DNA from: Hyphomicrobiales bacterium
Lineage (GTDB): Bacteria > Pseudomonadota > Alphaproteobacteria > Rhizobiales > Xanthobacteraceae
Reading direction: 5' to 3'
Length of the DNA stretch: 16,120 nt
Assembly (NCBI GenBank): GCA_003164375.1
Contig: PLTE01000084.1
Location: 9,389-25,508, forward strand
In this document: in pieces, positions 14,645 through 16,120 of the stretch
Layout: every line of letters starts with the position of its first letter
How positions within the stretch are numbered: the first letter of the stretch is position 1
Notes under the pieces: generated by a model
Told to the model about the DNA's origin: nothing
Seen by the model: only the letters and a program-made list of their open reading frames with translations
Databases searched by the model: none
Position numbers and translations under genes: made by a program

Positions 14645-15157
14645 ATGTTCGCGGTCTTTAAAACAGGCGGCAAGCAATACCGGGTGGCCGCCGAAGATGT
14701 GCTCAAGGTCGACAAGGTCAAGGGCGAACCCGGTGAAATCGTCGAGTTCGGCGAGGTTCTGGTCGTGGGCGGCGACAGTGTGTTGCTGGGCGCTCCCGTT
14801 GTTACCGGAGCCACGGTTGCGGCCGAGGTGCTGCAGCAGGCGCGCGGGCCGAAGATCATCGCGTTCAAGAAACGCCGGCGCAAGAATTCGCGCCGCAAGG
14901 TCGGCCATCGCCAAGAATTCACGCTGCTTCGCATCACCGAAATCCTGACCGACGGCAACAAGCCGAGCAAAGAGGTCAAGCCGAGGCCGAAGCGAGTGCC
15001 GGTGGCGAAAGTGGCTGACGCCACCGACGCTATTACGGAAGCACCGGAAGCCGCTTCTGAGTCGCCAAATGCGTCGGCCAAGAAAGCCGGCAAGCCAAAG
15101 GCCAAGGCGACGGCAGGCAAAGCCAAAAAGCCCGTAACCAAAGGCAAAAAGAAGTGA
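14645..15157 (+). CDS. rplU: Large-subunit ribosomal protein bL21
   Basis: Component of the 50S ribosomal subunit, contacting 23S rRNA. Residues 1-104 are a complete L21 (MFAVFKTGGKQYRV start, KVGHRQ and TLLRITEI near the end), matching the 103 residues of E. coli L21. Residues 105-170 are an extra tail rich in Lys, Ala, Pro and Glu, ending in a strongly basic stretch (KKPVTKGKKK). Such tails occur in other alphaproteobacterial L21 proteins, as far as I recall. ATG 14645 has GAGGA at 14634-14638 six bases upstream. It is followed 68 bases later by rpmA, the standard pairing, and both are probably transcribed from the promoter near 14474-14502. Confidence 0.98.
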   Translation: MFAVFKTGGKQYRVAAEDVLKVDKVKGEPGEIVEFGEVLVVGGDSVLLGAPVVTGATVAAEVLQQARGPKIIAFKKRRRKNSRRKVGHRQEFTLLRITEILTDGNKPSKEVKPRPKRVPVAKVADATDAITEAPEAASESPNASAKKAGKPKAKATAGKAKKPVTKGKKK

Positions 15158-15225
15158 TGCGGCGCGGTGATGCGTTTGTCACGAATCCGGTATAACCACT
15201 AGCAAGAGAGTTTCGGAGGCCAGCA

Positions 15226-15498
15226 ATGGCACACAAAAAAGCAGGCGGATCCTCACGTAACGGCCGCGATTCAGCCGGTCAGCGCTTGGGGCTGAAGATT
15301 TTCGGCGGCGCCGAGGTGCTCGCCGGGAACATTATCGCGCGCCAGCGCGGCACCAAATGGCACCCCGGCAAAAATGTCGGCATCGGTCGCGACCACACTC
15401 TGTTTGCGTTGATCAACGGCAAAGTCGAGTTCCGTACCAAGACCAAGGGCCGCGTTTTCGTTTCCGTACTTCCGGCAAGCGAGGCAGCGGTTCAGTAA
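15226..15498 (+). CDS. rpmA: Large-subunit ribosomal protein bL27
   Basis: bL27 sits near the peptidyl-transferase centre, where its N-terminal tail reaches towards the tRNA ends. It has 90 residues, a normal length. It starts MAHKKAGGSSRNGRDS, the form exposed directly after Met removal, without the cleavable leader seen in Firmicutes. The segment RQRGTKWHPGKNVGIGRDHTLFAL (cited by its ends, RQRGTKWHPG and GIGRDHTLFAL) is the L27 signature region. GGAGG at 15215-15219 gives a strong ribosome site six bases before ATG 15226. It lies after rplU and before a GNAT gene; in related genomes obgE usually follows, beyond this window. Confidence 0.98.
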   Translation: MAHKKAGGSSRNGRDSAGQRLGLKIFGGAEVLAGNIIARQRGTKWHPGKNVGIGRDHTLFALINGKVEFRTKTKGRVFVSVLPASEAAVQ

Positions 15499-15516
15499 TA
15501 CGGTGGATCATAATGA

Positions 15517-15548
15517 GGTCCGCCGGTATCCAGTCGATCCGGCGGACC
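15517..15548. terminator. Hairpin downstream of rpmA
   Basis: A perfect 10-base inverted repeat, GGTCCGCCGG and CCGGCGGACC, around a 12-base loop, 18 bases after the rpmA stop. There is no T-tract. It may stabilise the mRNA 3' end ahead of the terminator that follows. Confidence 0.5.
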
Positions 15549-15565
15549 CGAATGGGCTCTGAACA

Positions 15566-15604
15566 GGGGGAGACCGGGATGCCGGCTCCCCCTTTCGCTT
15601 TATT
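15566..15604 (+). terminator. Rho-independent terminator after rpmA
   Basis: Stem GGGGGAG, bulged A, CCGG, loop GATG, then CCGG and CTCCCCC (15566-15592), followed by the T-rich stretch TTTCGCTTTATT. A strong GC stem with a (broken) T-run is the expected form. It ends the ribosomal-protein transcript before the acetyltransferase gene, although the downstream gene may still be read through. Confidence 0.75.
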
Positions 15605-15620
15605 CGCAGGAGCCCAGTCG

Positions 15621-16120
15621 ATGACTCACACGACGCAAGTCCTCGCGCAGCGATCCAAAGAGCGAAGCGTTTCCGTTCTGCAAACCGAACGGCTGATACT
15701 GCGCGCCCCGCGCCGCGGTGATGGCAAAACCATTGCGCGCCTTGCTGGCGACCGCCGCGTTGCAGAAAATGCCGCCCGGATTCCGCATCCTTATCGCGCC
15801 GAGGACGCCGAAAAATTTACCGCTGCGGCCAACCGCCAGAACGGCGAGGCCACGTTCGTCATCACGCTGGATGGCGAACTCGTCGGCGTCTGCGGGGTCG
15901 AACCGCGCGACAGCGCAGTCGAGATCGGTTGCTGGATCGGCGTGCCGTTTTGGGGTCGCGGCTATGCCACGGAAGCCGTGCGCGCGTCGATCGATCATGC
16001 CTTCGGCGATCTCGGCCATGACACGCTGCAAGCCAGCGCCCGCGTCAGCAATCCGGCCTCGCGCCGGGTGCTGGAAAAGTGCGGCTTCCAATGGACCGGC
16101 GTTGGTCTCTATCGCATCCG
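15621..16120 (+). CDS. GNAT-family N-acetyltransferase, RimJ/RimL type (3' end outside window)
   Basis: Transfers an acetyl group from acetyl-CoA to an amine, possibly a protein N-terminus as in RimJ/RimL. 166 codons are visible with no stop before the window edge. TERLILRAP at 22-30 is the standard opening of this subgroup. EIGCWIGVPFWGRGYATEA (101-119) contains the acetyl-CoA pyrophosphate-binding loop (R/Q-x-x-G-x-G/A type, here WGRGYA), and SNPASRRVLEKCGF is the usual motif B region near the end. The start ATG 15621 has AGGAG at 15608-15612. An overlapping opposite-strand open frame is a shadow. Its position after rplU-rpmA is common in Bradyrhizobium-like genomes, where I recall it preceding obgE. 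The true substrate is unknown. Confidence 0.9.
   Translation, partial: MTHTTQVLAQRSKERSVSVLQTERLILRAPRRGDGKTIARLAGDRRVAENAARIPHPYRAEDAEKFTAAANRQNGEATFVITLDGELVGVCGVEPRDSAVEIGCWIGVPFWGRGYATEAVRASIDHAFGDLGHDTLQASARVSNPASRRVLEKCGFQWTGVGLYRI

Noticed and set aside
14539..14661. Possible 40-codon leader peptide before rplU
   Set aside because: No ribosome site, Ser/Arg-rich composition and overlap into rplU out of frame; not better than chance.
15176..15196. Separate rpmA promoter (TTGTCA and TATAAC)
   Set aside because: The spacer is only 9 bases, too short for a sigma-70 promoter; rpmA is more likely cotranscribed with rplU.
15600..16091. Open frame on the - strand at the window end
   Set aside because: The + strand encodes a clear GNAT acetyltransferase through the same bases.
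1..16120. CRISPR array, insertion sequence, prophage or tRNA gene
   Set aside because: No regularly spaced repeats, transposase or phage protein motifs, or tRNA-like segments were seen anywhere in the window.

Overview
The window (16,120 bp, GC-rich) looks like the chromosome of an alphaproteobacterium of the order Hyphomicrobiales (Rhizobiales), probably near Bradyrhizobium, Rhodopseudomonas or Pseudolabrys. The reasons are the malic enzyme fused to a phosphotransacetylase domain, the rplU-rpmA-GNAT order, an L21 with a lysine/alanine-rich tail, an intergenic palindromic module of a type I recall from this order, and an FNR/FixK box. This placement is inference; there is no 16S or other marker. 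I see no insertion sequence, phage gene, tRNA, rRNA or CRISPR array, and no gene-free stretch over 300 bp.

Layout: (1) 1-1960, 3' part of an NADP-type malic enzyme (maeB), + strand. (2) 1961-2190, spacer holding a two-hairpin palindromic module. (3) 2191-4535, a two-gene ABC transporter (ATPase, then a large permease that looks internally duplicated). (4) 4676-8297, a three-gene molybdenum hydroxylase (FAD, molybdopterin and 2Fe-2S subunits; xanthine dehydrogenase/CoxMLS superfamily) of unknown substrate. (5) 8376-10856, ubiT-ubiU-ubiV, the oxygen-independent ubiquinone pathway, preceded by a perfect TTGAT-N4-ATCAA box. (6) 10837-14352, four genes on the - strand, transcribed in the order Bug-type periplasmic binding protein, thiamine-diphosphate decarboxylase alpha, decarboxylase beta, CodA-like amidohydrolase. 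(7) 14463-15604, ribosomal protein genes rplU and rpmA with a promoter, a structured leader and a terminator. (8) 15621-end, a RimJ/RimL-type N-acetyltransferase cut by the window edge.

Working together: UbiT, UbiU and UbiV let the cell make ubiquinone without O2, and the box in front of ubiT suggests induction by FNR/FixK under low oxygen. The molybdenum hydroxylase would hydroxylate an N-heterocycle, aldehyde or similar compound using water, and so also does not need O2; any link between the two operons is only positional. The - strand cluster reads as a small uptake-and-degradation module: a periplasmic binder, a two-subunit 2-oxoacid-type decarboxylase and a ring or amide hydrolase.

The strongest unusual points are: a UbiU in which one of the four E. 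coli 4Fe-4S cysteine positions is glycine while a new cysteine appears nearby; the FNR/FixK box placed so that the ubiT transcript would be almost leaderless; an amidohydrolase that keeps most CodA motifs but lacks the strand-5 metal histidine; and an rplU leader with mutually exclusive pairing segments. I see no wholly new multi-gene defence or mobile system.
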